Source: SBBG01 sp033717875
Lineage (GTDB): Bacteria > Pseudomonadota > Gammaproteobacteria > Ga0077554 > Ga007554
Length of the DNA: 27,289 nt
Direction: 5' to 3'
Assembly (NCBI GenBank): GCA_033717875.1
Contig: JADDKJ010000042.1
Coordinates: forward strand, 1-27,289
In this document: positions 14,335 through 22,200 of the stretch, piece by piece
Layout of the letters: the number at the start of each line of letters is the position of its first letter
Position numbering within the stretch: position 1 is the stretch's first letter
Notes under the pieces: model-generated
What the model was told of the DNA's origin: nothing
Databases searched by the model: none
What the model saw: only the letters and a program-made list of their open reading frames with translations
Translations under genes and position numbers: made by a program

Positions 14335-16041
14335 ATGGACCTGCCTCGCATACTTGAAAAACGACGCTCGGTGTGGCTAACCAAACTGGTGCTCAACGGT
14401 TTGGCGCAGGCGGGCGCGGCGATAGCTACCGCCTTGCTGGTTAAATTCATTTTCGACCACATCATCACCACCACCGAACCCTTCTCCTCCGAAGCCCTGG
14501 CATGGTCCGCCATCGGTCTTGCGGTGGTCGCCTTGTTCATCGCCTGGCTGCGCATGATGGAATATACGGACGCCGAGCGCATGGGCCAGGATTATGTCGA
14601 TCAGGTGCGCATGCAGTTGTTCGATAGTCTCAAAAACTCCGCGGTGCGCACCACACAAAAACGCAGTCGAGGCGGGGTGATGTTGCGTTTTATCGGTGAT
14701 TTGACGGTATTCAGGCGCTGGGTAAGTTTGGGTGTGGCGCGTCTCATTGTGGGCGGGGTGAGCATCGTGGGGGCGACCTTCGCCTTATCCTTCGTGAATG
14801 GGATACTTGCGCTCGCGGCAGGCGCAATGCTGCTGGCAGGTGGCATGGTGGTGCTCGCCCAAGGCAAGCGCATGCAGGAAGTGGTGCGTGAGGCGCGTCG
14901 CCGGCGTGCGCGGCTTGCCGCGAATATCAATGAGAAAATCTCCGCGCTCGCCGTCATCCAGGTGTTTGGCAGAGCAGAAAAAGAGCGCCAGCGTGTCGCT
15001 AACCAAAGCCGGCATCTCAAAGAAGCGATGGTGGATCAGGCCCGTGTTACCGGCTGGTTGCGAGGCATTACCGAGGCCGCCGCCGCACTTACGGCCGGCG
15101 CCGTGCTGATTTTGGGTGCGCTGGAGGTTGCCACCGGCCAGGTTACGCCTGGCACGGTGGTGGCTGCGATGAGCATCGTGGGATTATTGACTCCACCGTT
15201 GCGCGATTTGGGCCGGGTATACGAATATTGGCAGAGCACGATCGTGGCGCGCCAGAAGTTGCTCGAATTCATCAATACACCCGCACCATTCCAGGAACTT
15301 CTCTGTATGCAGGACTTGCTGCCGGGACCCGGCCGACTCGAATTCAGGGAAGTGAGCCTGGAGGGACTGCACGTCTTTTCCGCCGTGGCGGAGCCGCGTC
15401 AGACGATCGCCATCGTGGGGCCGAATGGCGCCGGCAAGTCCACACTGCTGCTGGCGGCGACACGTCTGATCCAGCCGGAGAGCGGCGCTATCCTGCTGGA
15501 TGGACAAGATCTTGCGGCCCACAGCCTGGCGTCGGTGCATCGCGCCATCAGCATGGCCAGCCCCGACCTGCCGTTGATGCGCGGCACGCTGGAGGACAAT
15601 CTGCGCTATCGTTGGCAGCAGGCGACAGACGAAGAAATCACCAAAGTCAGCGCGTTTTGCTCGCTCGATGAGCTCATCAAGACCCTGCCCAACGGCATGA
15701 AAACCCACATCAACGATGCCGGTGTCAACCTCTCCCTCGGTCAGAGGCAACGCATCGCCCTGGCGCGGGCGCTGCTCGGCGAACCGGCCGTGTTATTGCT
15801 GGATGAGGCGGACGCCAACCTCGACCCGCAGGCCGGCGCGGTGCTGCGGCGCATTCTCGAAGAATACCGCGGCACCATCTTGCTTGTGACACATCGCCTG
15901 GAATATGCCGCCAAAGCGGATGTCATCTGGCATTTGCAAGATGGGCGGCTTATTGACAGTGGTCCGGCACGGGAACTGCTAAATCGTGATGGTCCAACCT
16001 CGCGGCTGTTCCACGACGTGCGCTCCAGAAAAGCCGGTTGA
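14335..16041 (+). CDS. ABC transporter with fused membrane and ATPase domains
   Basis: A 568-residue half-transporter. The N-terminal membrane domain has hydrophobic segments near 18-42, 50-72, 130-180 and 240-270, and the ABC exporter-like coupling region EKISALAVIQVFGRAEKE. The ATPase has Walker A GPNGAGKST near residue 361, signature LSLGQRQR near 466, Walker B VLLLDEADANLD near 485 and the switch His in VTHRLEY. The signature has LSLGQ where LSGGQ is usual, a tolerated variant. It probably works as a homodimer exporter; the substrate is unknown. ATG 14335 is chosen over GTG 14332 because AAGGA precedes it by 6 nt. The stop touches the next gene. Confidence 0.9.
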   Translation: MDLPRILEKRRSVWLTKLVLNGLAQAGAAIATALLVKFIFDHIITTTEPFSSEALAWSAIGLAVVALFIAWLRMMEYTDAERMGQDYVDQVRMQLFDSLKNSAVRTTQKRSRGGVMLRFIGDLTVFRRWVSLGVARLIVGGVSIVGATFALSFVNGILALAAGAMLLAGGMVVLAQGKRMQEVVREARRRRARLAANINEKISALAVIQVFGRAEKERQRVANQSRHLKEAMVDQARVTGWLRGITEAAAALTAGAVLILGALEVATGQVTPGTVVAAMSIVGLLTPPLRDLGRVYEYWQSTIVARQKLLEFINTPAPFQELLCMQDLLPGPGRLEFREVSLEGLHVFSAVAEPRQTIAIVGPNGAGKSTLLLAATRLIQPESGAILLDGQDLAAHSLASVHRAISMASPDLPLMRGTLEDNLRYRWQQATDEEITKVSAFCSLDELIKTLPNGMKTHINDAGVNLSLGQRQRIALARALLGEPAVLLLDEADANLDPQAGAVLRRILEEYRGTILLVTHRLEYAAKADVIWHLQDGRLIDSGPARELLNRDGPTSRLFHDVRSRKAG

Positions 16042-16058
16042 TCGGCACAGACACACTC

Positions 16059-16907
16059 ATGCTCCACAACAGTACCGCCGCCGTGTTTACTGAAATCGCG
16101 GCAACCACCTCCCTGAAACCCGATATCCAGTTCCGCATTCTGTGCGACGATCCATGCCAGCGCTACTATCTGTATCTACCGCGGATCACCGCAGGGGCAC
16201 GGGTGTTCGTCACCGTTCACGGTATTTCTCGCAATGCCGAGGAACACGCACGGTTGTTCGCACCCTTTGCAGAACGCTACGGCGTGGTATTGGTCGCCCC
16301 GCTATTTCCCGCCAATCGTTTTACCAAATACCAGCAACTCGGGAAGGCGGGCGATGGGAGGCGTGCCGATCAGGCGCTGCACCAGATACTCTCCGAAGTG
16401 GGAACACTCACCGGCGCCGCCATCGATAAGCTCTACCTGTTTGGATTTTCCGGCGGGGGGCAATTCGTGCACCGCTACGCCATGGCCTATCCTGAGCGCG
16501 TGGCGAGATTTGCCGTCGGCGCGGCGGGGTGGTATACCTTTCCCGACTCCACCCTCAAATATCCGCGTGGTATCAAAAGGCGACGTGATTTACCGGATCT
16601 GCGTCTTGAGCCAGAACGCTTCCTGAAGGTGCCGGGCAGCGTGGTGGTGGGTGAGCGAGACATCAAGGCAGGCAGCGCGCTCAACAAGGCGTCGAGCGTG
16701 GCCGAACAACAAGGGCATAATCGGGTGGAGCGCGCCGAGCGATGGGCGGATGCCATGACCGCCGCCGCGCATGAGCGGGGGCTGGGCACCCGCTATGCCA
16801 TGCACATCCTTCCGCGCTGCGGCCATTCCTTCCGCCGTGGCATGCGTCGCGGCTTGGGGGAGTATGTATTCGAATACCTGTTTGACACATCGGATGGAGA
16901 GCATTAG
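16059..16907 (+). CDS. Alpha/beta-hydrolase (esterase/depolymerase-like)
   Basis: About 282 residues with an alpha/beta-hydrolase core. The oxyanion-hole segment is VTVHGISRN, the nucleophile elbow GFSGGG places the catalytic Ser at about residue 131, a likely acid lies in GERDIKAG, and the catalytic His in PRCGHSF. The arrangement resembles PHB-depolymerase/esterase-like hydrolases. No signal peptide is evident, so it should act in the cytoplasm. Substrate unknown. A TTG at 16038, overlapping the ABC stop, is an alternative start that would add seven residues; neither start has a good ribosome-binding site. Close packing with the ABC gene suggests co-transcription. Confidence 0.8.
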   Translation: MLHNSTAAVFTEIAATTSLKPDIQFRILCDDPCQRYYLYLPRITAGARVFVTVHGISRNAEEHARLFAPFAERYGVVLVAPLFPANRFTKYQQLGKAGDGRRADQALHQILSEVGTLTGAAIDKLYLFGFSGGGQFVHRYAMAYPERVARFAVGAAGWYTFPDSTLKYPRGIKRRRDLPDLRLEPERFLKVPGSVVVGERDIKAGSALNKASSVAEQQGHNRVERAERWADAMTAAAHERGLGTRYAMHILPRCGHSFRRGMRRGLGEYVFEYLFDTSDGEH

Positions 16908-16963
16908 AGCATGCCTGTTGGCGCTCGCTTCATGCGTCACGGCAAATACAGGATGTGCAGAAG

Positions 16964-18622
16964 ATGACCATCAGATTCAAAATGTTATCCATGTTAACCA
17001 TGATCGCCGCGCTGGCGTTGGTGATGTTGCTGATGTTGTATTTGGGGATCAAGCGCGAAGAGCGTCTGATCATACTCAATGCCTCATCACACAGCATACT
17101 GGAAAACAGCCTTCGCCTTTCCGGCGAACTGTACCGCTACTTCATGAAGACTTACGATTACATGGCCGTCCCATACGACCCATCGGCTTCGGAGAGTGGT
17201 ACCGGAAGAAGCCCTATTCACCTCAAAAGCATTGAAAAAAGAAGCAGACAGATCATGGGTCAACTGGAGAACGATATCCTAAGGGAGAGCATTTATCTGG
17301 AAGGGGAGGAGAAGGAAAAACAAAAACATGAATTGAAAATATTGCAAGAAATCCGTACCGTTTATGGCGACAGTGTTCATCATGTCAATCAGGCGCTGCT
17401 ACTCCATAGCGCAGGATATCATGAGCAGTCGCTACAGTTCTTGAGCAATATCATGGAGATCAAGTTTAAAGAGCAGTTGAAGGGCATGCTCAATCAGTTG
17501 GTTCAACACGAGAAGCACGAGGCCGAAGATATAAGCGCCATTCTCATCACGCTCGGGGAGCGCCTGGTCATGCTGGCGATAGCAACGTCGATGTCCACCC
17601 TGATCTTGAGTATGTTGATAGGTTTGTTCATGGTGCGATCCATCACCAAACCCATAAAAAAACTCATGAAAGGCACCTTGGCGATCAGTGCCGGCGATCT
17701 CGGTCATCGCATATCTTACGATGGTGCGGATGAATTTTCGGAACTTGCAAGATACTTCAACAAAATGTCCACCATTCTGATGTCGCAACGGGATGACTTG
17801 CTTGAAATTCAATCATCTCTGGAACGCAAGAACGACCAACTCACCCTGGAAATCAGGGAGCGCAAGCAGGCCGAAGAAGAAGCGCGTCAGCATCAGGCGC
17901 GGCTCGCGCATGTCTTGCGCCTCAATACGGTCAGCGAAATGGCCACCAGCATTGCCCATGAAATCAATAATCCTTTATCCGCCATCATCAATTACACGCG
18001 GGGATGCGAGCGGCGTCTTGTTTCCGGAGAAATAGACAAACCCGTGCTGAAAGACACCCTGGAAAAGATCGGTGCGCAGGCGGAGAGAGCCGCGAAAATC
18101 ATCCGCCGCATCCGTAATTTTGCGCGCGGAATAAAGTCGGATCGAACACGCGTGGATATCAGTCACATAATAAATGATGTCCTCGCCATAGCCGATTTCG
18201 AAGCAAGGCGACAAAACATAATAATGAATTCCGCGCCATCCGGCGAAGCCCTGCCGATGGTCGTCGACAGAATCCAAATCGACCAGGTGCTATGGAATAT
18301 CATCATCAACGCCATCGAAGCCATCGCCAACAGCAATTCCACGCGCCGAGAGATCGATATTTCCAGCGCGCGTATCGATGAAAATTACGCCGAAATCGCT
18401 GTGCATGACACCGGCCCCGGCCTTGCCGAAGAAGATCTGAAAGACATCTTCGACGCATTCTTCACACGCAAACCGGAGGGGATGGGTATGGGGCTGGCTA
18501 TTTCCAGATCGATTGTCGAGTCCCACGGCGGCCATCTCCGGGCCACCCGAAATTCCGATAGTGGTTTGACATTCCATATAAAACTTCCTCTCGCGAAGGA
18601 GGGCATGTCCTATGAATCATAA
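16964..18622 (+). CDS. Membrane sensor histidine kinase with HAMP domain
   Basis: About 552 residues. TM helix 1 spans about 8-27, a periplasmic, mostly helical sensor region runs to about 195, and TM helix 2 is near 200-222. Then come a HAMP domain (MVRSITKPIKKLMKG to about 275), a coiled coil rich in Glu/Arg/Gln (275-315), and the dimerisation/phosphoacceptor helix with His332 in IAHEINNPLSAI. The ATPase has the N-box NIIINAIEAI, G1 DTGPGL and G2 GMGMGLAISRSIVESHGG. This is the HisKA group seen in FixL/TtrS-type kinases. The periplasmic ligand is unknown. ATG 16964 is preferred over GTG 16955, with AGGA 10 nt before it. It overlaps the response regulator gene by 11 bp. Confidence 0.9.
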   Translation: MTIRFKMLSMLTMIAALALVMLLMLYLGIKREERLIILNASSHSILENSLRLSGELYRYFMKTYDYMAVPYDPSASESGTGRSPIHLKSIEKRSRQIMGQLENDILRESIYLEGEEKEKQKHELKILQEIRTVYGDSVHHVNQALLLHSAGYHEQSLQFLSNIMEIKFKEQLKGMLNQLVQHEKHEAEDISAILITLGERLVMLAIATSMSTLILSMLIGLFMVRSITKPIKKLMKGTLAISAGDLGHRISYDGADEFSELARYFNKMSTILMSQRDDLLEIQSSLERKNDQLTLEIRERKQAEEEARQHQARLAHVLRLNTVSEMATSIAHEINNPLSAIINYTRGCERRLVSGEIDKPVLKDTLEKIGAQAERAAKIIRRIRNFARGIKSDRTRVDISHIINDVLAIADFEARRQNIIMNSAPSGEALPMVVDRIQIDQVLWNIIINAIEAIANSNSTRREIDISSARIDENYAEIAVHDTGPGLAEEDLKDIFDAFFTRKPEGMGMGLAISRSIVESHGGHLRATRNSDSGLTFHIKLPLAKEGMSYES

Positions 18623-19226
18623 ATCCACCGTTTTTGTCGTCGACGATGATCAGGACATGCGCACCTCACTGCGCTGGTTGATCGAGTCAGTTGGTTTATA
18701 TGTCGAGACATATTCATCGGCAGCGGATTTTCTCTCGAATTATGACACTGCAAGACCAGGTTGCCTGGTAGTGGACGTGCGCATGCCGGGCATGAGTGGC
18801 CTGGAACTGCAAGAGAAATTCGCCGCCCAGAATGCCTCCATTCCAATCATCGTCATTACCGGGCACGGAGATGTCGCCATGGCTGTGCGGGCGATGAAAA
18901 CCGGGGCTGTTGATTTCATCGAGAAACCTTTCAACGATCAGATATTGCTTGATCGTATTCAACAGGCGATCGACAAAGACGCTGAAACACGTCTCATAAA
19001 TGCCGAATACTCGACGATCGCCGCCCGCATTGCTTCGCTCACGCCAAGGGAAAGAGAGGTCATGGAGTTTATCGTGGCAGGCCGGCTCAACAAGCAAGTT
19101 GCCGCCGATCTCGATATAAGCATTAAAACCGTTGAGGTACACCGCGCCAAGATCATGGAAAAAATGGAGGCTGGCACCTTGCCAAAACTGGTGGAAATGG
19201 TCCTGCGCCATAAAGGTAAACCCTGA
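18612..19226 (+). CDS. FixJ-type response regulator with LuxR DNA-binding domain
   Basis: 204 residues. The receiver domain has the acidic pocket D11/D12, phosphoacceptor D55 in VVDVRMPGMSG, a switch Thr in VITGHGD and the conserved Lys in FIEKPF. A short linker leads to a LuxR-type helix-turn-helix (LTPREREVMEFI ... NKQVAADLDISIKTVEVHRAKIMEKM). This is the FixJ/TtrR/NarL-like layout and should activate transcription when phosphorylated by the overlapping kinase. AAGGAGG lies about 9 nt before the ATG. The likely targets are nearby (the secreted protein at 19359, or the ABC operon), inferred from proximity only. Confidence 0.93.
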   Translation: MNHKSTVFVVDDDQDMRTSLRWLIESVGLYVETYSSAADFLSNYDTARPGCLVVDVRMPGMSGLELQEKFAAQNASIPIIVITGHGDVAMAVRAMKTGAVDFIEKPFNDQILLDRIQQAIDKDAETRLINAEYSTIAARIASLTPREREVMEFIVAGRLNKQVAADLDISIKTVEVHRAKIMEKMEAGTLPKLVEMVLRHKGKP

Positions 19227-19282
19227 TTTCATCGCGGATACATCCCAATTATCGTCGCAGCGAAAAACATCTACAGTGCATT

Positions 19283-19326
19283 CCATGCTTATCCGGTTAG
19301 CTCCCAAGACAACCGGGTAAGCATGG
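19283..19326 (+). promoter_or_regulatory. Long 5'-UTR hairpin before the secreted-protein gene
   Basis: 19283-19298 pairs with 19311-19326 over 16 bp around a 12-nt loop. As plus-strand RNA every position pairs, one as G-U; on the minus strand the same position would be an A-C mismatch. It lies 32 nt before the ATG at 19359. No T-run follows, so a simple terminator for the response-regulator transcript is unlikely; an mRNA stabiliser, processing site or regulator binding site is possible. Confidence 0.6.
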
Positions 19327-19358
19327 ATTCTACCTTCAACCTACAGGGAGTTATAGAC

Positions 19359-19907
19359 ATGAAAAAAGCATTTATGATAGGCACCCTTGCCGCCGGCGCG
19401 ATGCTTGCCGCCACACCGGCCTTTTCCGAGGAGTTCCGCTGCGCGGGCACGGTGGGTCCGGTTGCGCTGGACAATGTGTTCGTGCCCGACGGCGCGAGTT
19501 GCGTGCTTGATCGCACGCGCATGAATGGCAGCGTGGTGGTCGGCCGTGGCGCCAGCTTACGGGCCACCAGCGTCTCGATCAACGGCAATCTGCAGGCCGA
19601 GGGTGCCGCCTTCGTCCGTTCGAATGGCTCCACAGTGGGCGGCTCGGTGCAGCTTGTGCAGGGGGGTGGGGCCAACATCGACCGGACCCGCATCAAGGGC
19701 GACTTGCAGTTCAAGTCCAATACCTCCGCCATTTCAGCAACCGGCAACATCATCGACGGCAGCCTGCAGGCTTTCCAGAACGTGGGCGGTGCGAGCTTCG
19801 TCAACAACCGCATGAACGGCAATATGCAGTGCAAGGAGAACATCCCCGCACCCACCGGCAGCGGCAATCTCTCACCGAGCAAGGAGGATCAGTGCGCGGG
19901 GCTGTGA
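19359..19907 (+). CDS. Secreted repeat protein, probable beta-solenoid
   Basis: About 182 residues from ATG 19359, which has GGGAG at good spacing; an in-frame ATG at 19323 sits inside the upstream hairpin and is rejected. The signal peptide (MKKAFMIGTLAAGAMLAATPAFS) gives a predicted mature start at EEFRC. The mature protein has loose repeats of about 20-25 residues ending in G-(S/N/D)-(V/L)-(Q/V): MNGSVVV, INGNLQA, VGGSVQL, IKGDLQF, IDGSLQA, MNGNMQC. This spacing fits a short right-handed beta-solenoid, like bactofilin or polymer-forming proteins but exported. Four Cys (near FRCAG, ASCVL, MQCKE, DQCAG) could form disulfides that cap the ends. Function unknown. Confidence 0.75.
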   Translation: MKKAFMIGTLAAGAMLAATPAFSEEFRCAGTVGPVALDNVFVPDGASCVLDRTRMNGSVVVGRGASLRATSVSINGNLQAEGAAFVRSNGSTVGGSVQLVQGGGANIDRTRIKGDLQFKSNTSAISATGNIIDGSLQAFQNVGGASFVNNRMNGNMQCKENIPAPTGSGNLSPSKEDQCAGL

Positions 19908-19920
19908 TGTAAATGTCACA

Positions 19921-19946
19921 CAGGGGGGTGGTGCAGCGCCCCCCTG
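19921..19946 (+). terminator. Strong GC hairpin after the secreted-protein gene
   Basis: CAGGGGGG (19921-19928) pairs with CCCCCCTG (19939-19946), extended by a G-U and a G-C pair, leaving a 6-nt loop. It starts 14 nt past the stop. No T-tract follows, so it is a probable transcript-end stabiliser or non-classical terminator. Confidence 0.55.
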
Positions 19947-20038
19947 CTTATGAGCAAGCATGCGCAACCAGCAGTAATCAGAAAAAAACACAATCATCAA
20001 CCTGGCGCCGCTGGCGCGTCAACATGGAGTAAACAGAC

Positions 20039-21112
20039 ATGGAACACAATGACGTTACACAGTTATTTCCTAAAGACAACACTCTGATCAAAAGCGCTTA
20101 CACCACGCGCCATCTACCCCGCGAGGCGATGGTAACCTTACGGTGCGATACTGTGCCCCGTTCTGGTGATCTGGTGCTGGCGCGTGTGGATAAGGTAGGC
20201 CAGCACAAATGCCTGGAACTCGCCGACGGTCGTCGCTCGCAGCTCTTTGCCGGAGATCTCATCACTGTCGTCTACGGCAATCGTTATGCCCCGGATCAAT
20301 ACGAAGCCATGGTGCCCGACCATCTCGGCCCATGTCACCTGGCCGCCTCGGGCGGAATTGCCTCCCAAGTTGTTCACCGTTGTGGAAAGACAGGAAATCC
20401 CACCGCCATCACCCCTCTAGGCCTGGTCGGTGATCGCCACTCTCAGGTGCTCAACCTGGCCGGCTGGGCATTGCCACGCGGGGCCTATCACGCCAATCCC
20501 CCGCTCACTATCGCGGTTGTGGGAACGTCCATGAATGCCGGAAAGACCACCACGGCCGCCTATCTCATCAAGGGGCTGACTCGGGCGGGTTTCAAGGTGG
20601 GCGCCGCCAAGATCACCGGCACCGGCTCGGGAAAAGATACCTGGTTGATGCGCGATGCCGGCGCCGTGCGAGTGCTCGACTTCATCGATGCGGGCGTTCC
20701 CTCCACCTACCTCCTGTCCGGCGATGAAGTGGAGAGGATTGCCGGTCAGCTCATTTGCGAACTTGGCCGTCACGGCGTCGATGTCATCGTGCTGGAAATC
20801 GCCGATGGCCTGTTCCAGAAGGAGACCAGCCAATTGATGTGTTCTCATGGTTTCCTGGCAAACATCGACGGCGTGCTTTTCGCCGCCAGCGATGCGATGG
20901 GCGGCGCGGCGGGCGTGGAGTGGCTACAGCGGCGCCAAGTACCAGTGATCGGCATCAGTGGCCTGCTGACACTTTCGCCCTTGGCGATACGTGAGATTCA
21001 TGCCGAGACAGGGTTGCCTGTGTTGACCTTGGCACAACTGGAAAGCGCGGAAATTGCTCGGACGATGAAGTATAACCTCATTTCAACCAGGCCTGTGCTG
21101 AAAGCGGGTTAA
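20039..21112 (+). CDS. P-loop NTPase, dethiobiotin-synthetase-like, unknown function
   Basis: 357 residues. The N-terminal domain (about 1-150) is beta-rich (SGDLVLARVDKVGQHKCLEL, AGDLITVVYGNRYA). The C-terminal domain opens with Walker A GTSMNAGKTT at residues 162-171 after a hydrophobic strand, then GFKVGAAKITGTGSGKDTW, a DAG...DFIDAGVPSTY region and the strand VIVLEIADGLFQKET, which would coordinate Mg2+ through its acidic residues. This resembles the SIMIBI-class dethiobiotin synthetase/MobB fold. It has no signal peptide or TM segment. I do not know the substrate. GGAGT lies before the ATG. It follows the secreted-protein gene by about 130 bp and converges on the phytase-like gene. Confidence 0.75.
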   Translation: MEHNDVTQLFPKDNTLIKSAYTTRHLPREAMVTLRCDTVPRSGDLVLARVDKVGQHKCLELADGRRSQLFAGDLITVVYGNRYAPDQYEAMVPDHLGPCHLAASGGIASQVVHRCGKTGNPTAITPLGLVGDRHSQVLNLAGWALPRGAYHANPPLTIAVVGTSMNAGKTTTAAYLIKGLTRAGFKVGAAKITGTGSGKDTWLMRDAGAVRVLDFIDAGVPSTYLLSGDEVERIAGQLICELGRHGVDVIVLEIADGLFQKETSQLMCSHGFLANIDGVLFAASDAMGGAAGVEWLQRRQVPVIGISGLLTLSPLAIREIHAETGLPVLTLAQLESAEIARTMKYNLISTRPVLKAG

Positions 21113-21120
21113 GCCGCCAA

Positions 21121-21250
21121 GCGAGGACGACCTTGAACGTTTGTCCATTTTTCATGTGAGTACCTGATCTGACGCCTGCCCTGTAATCAAGTGCTCAATT
21201 GTTCAAGGTGTCCTTGCTGGGAGGGCAGGGGAACTGAATCAGCGTTTCCT
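21121..21250. repeat. Inverted repeats in the convergent gap, with a remnant of the multi-hairpin element
   Basis: An 18-nt arm (21121-21138, ending GACCTTGAAC) is inverted with one gap and one mismatch at 21201-21217, and a second pair, CCTGCCCT/AGGGCAGG, lies at about 21176-21182 and 21222-21229. The two pairs interleave, so they cannot both form a simple nested stem. AATCAGCGTTTCC (21238-21249 region) matches the right end of the element at 14082-14240. The gap separates the stops of the P-loop NTPase and phytase-like genes and may be a decayed repeat acting as a bidirectional terminator. Confidence 0.5.
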
Positions 21251-21267
21251 CAAAGGACAGCCTGGAT

Positions 21268-22200
21268 CTAATACTGAAGAGTAAACAGCATGAAGGTTGT
21301 GTTCCTATGGTCTTTCTTGCCATGGTCACTGACAATCAGGAATCGGTTATTGCCGATATGTGTCAGCCCCTCAAAATTGTCGAGGCCCTCGGAAAATACG
21401 GCCAGGTCTTCGACATTGCATGCTCCGTCGACGGGGCAACCCGCAAGATTCACGTATCGCAGGCTCACCACCAGCGGTTTGGTCGAGCCCGTGAATGAGC
21501 GTTCCAGCACAAGCAGGTTGCCGTCCGGCAGCATTTCCAATGCCTTGAGGCGGCTATCTTTGACAGGGTGCGCGGCGAATGACCAGTGCCGATCTCTGGC
21601 ATATACCGTGTGCGTGTCTTTCGGCCGGTTCGCCAGAGGCAGTTCGGGCGCCGTGATCAGTCCATACTTAGCATCATAAGTGACCGATTCCAACGCCTTG
21701 TTCGACCCGCGATAATTGTCCGGCTCATCGAGCGGCGGTGGTGCCGGAATCTCTCCCAGCATCGTGCCCGCCGGATTGAATCGGATGATGCGTGGCGTCG
21801 CTCCCTCCACAACGACAACCAGTTCGGTATCGTTCGATTTGCCGTTGTTGGCGTTCAAAACGGCCAATCCTTCCGCGTCAAGACGGTGTTTCGCGGCCTT
21901 TTCTTCATTGCCGCCCAGAGGTGACGCATAAACCGGCTCAATCGCCATGACATCGTTTCCTTTCAGCTTTAAGCGGAAGTGAAAAATTCTCCCCTTGTCG
22001 GAAACCGCATACAACAGCTTTTCGTCCTCATCCCACGCCAGTCCGGAAAGTTCACTGATATGGATATCATTTATGTTCACCGGATCGATAGTGAACCGAC
22101 CATTCTCTATCAGACGCGGCGTTTTTGCCACGCCGTTTGTCGCCCAGAGAAGGCCAATTGAGATTGCAAGAACGGTCAGTATGGAGGTTGATCGTCTCAT
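21268..22200 (-). CDS. Exported phytase-like beta-propeller protein
   Basis: 310 residues with a signal peptide (about 1-25, ending GVAKT). The mature protein has the repeating blade pattern of the esterase-like phytase domain (PF13449-like): ISELSGLAWDEDEKLLYAVSDKGRIFHF, DAEGLAV, ALESVTYDAKYGLITAPE and, at the end, DNFEGLTHIGNNRFLIVSDHG. These conserved acidic/Gly motifs typically bind Ca2+ or substrate. Members are annotated as phytase-like, but activity is often untested. The start overlaps the VTC polymerase stop by 4 bp (ATGA), so it is almost certainly co-translated with it. A periplasmic role in phosphate handling is inferred from that coupling. Confidence 0.75.
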   Translation of the reverse strand: MRRSTSILTVLAISIGLLWATNGVAKTPRLIENGRFTIDPVNINDIHISELSGLAWDEDEKLLYAVSDKGRIFHFRLKLKGNDVMAIEPVYASPLGGNEEKAAKHRLDAEGLAVLNANNGKSNDTELVVVVEGATPRIIRFNPAGTMLGEIPAPPPLDEPDNYRGSNKALESVTYDAKYGLITAPELPLANRPKDTHTVYARDRHWSFAAHPVKDSRLKALEMLPDGNLLVLERSFTGSTKPLVVSLRYVNLAGCPVDGACNVEDLAVFSEGLDNFEGLTHIGNNRFLIVSDHGKKDHRNTTFMLFTLQY

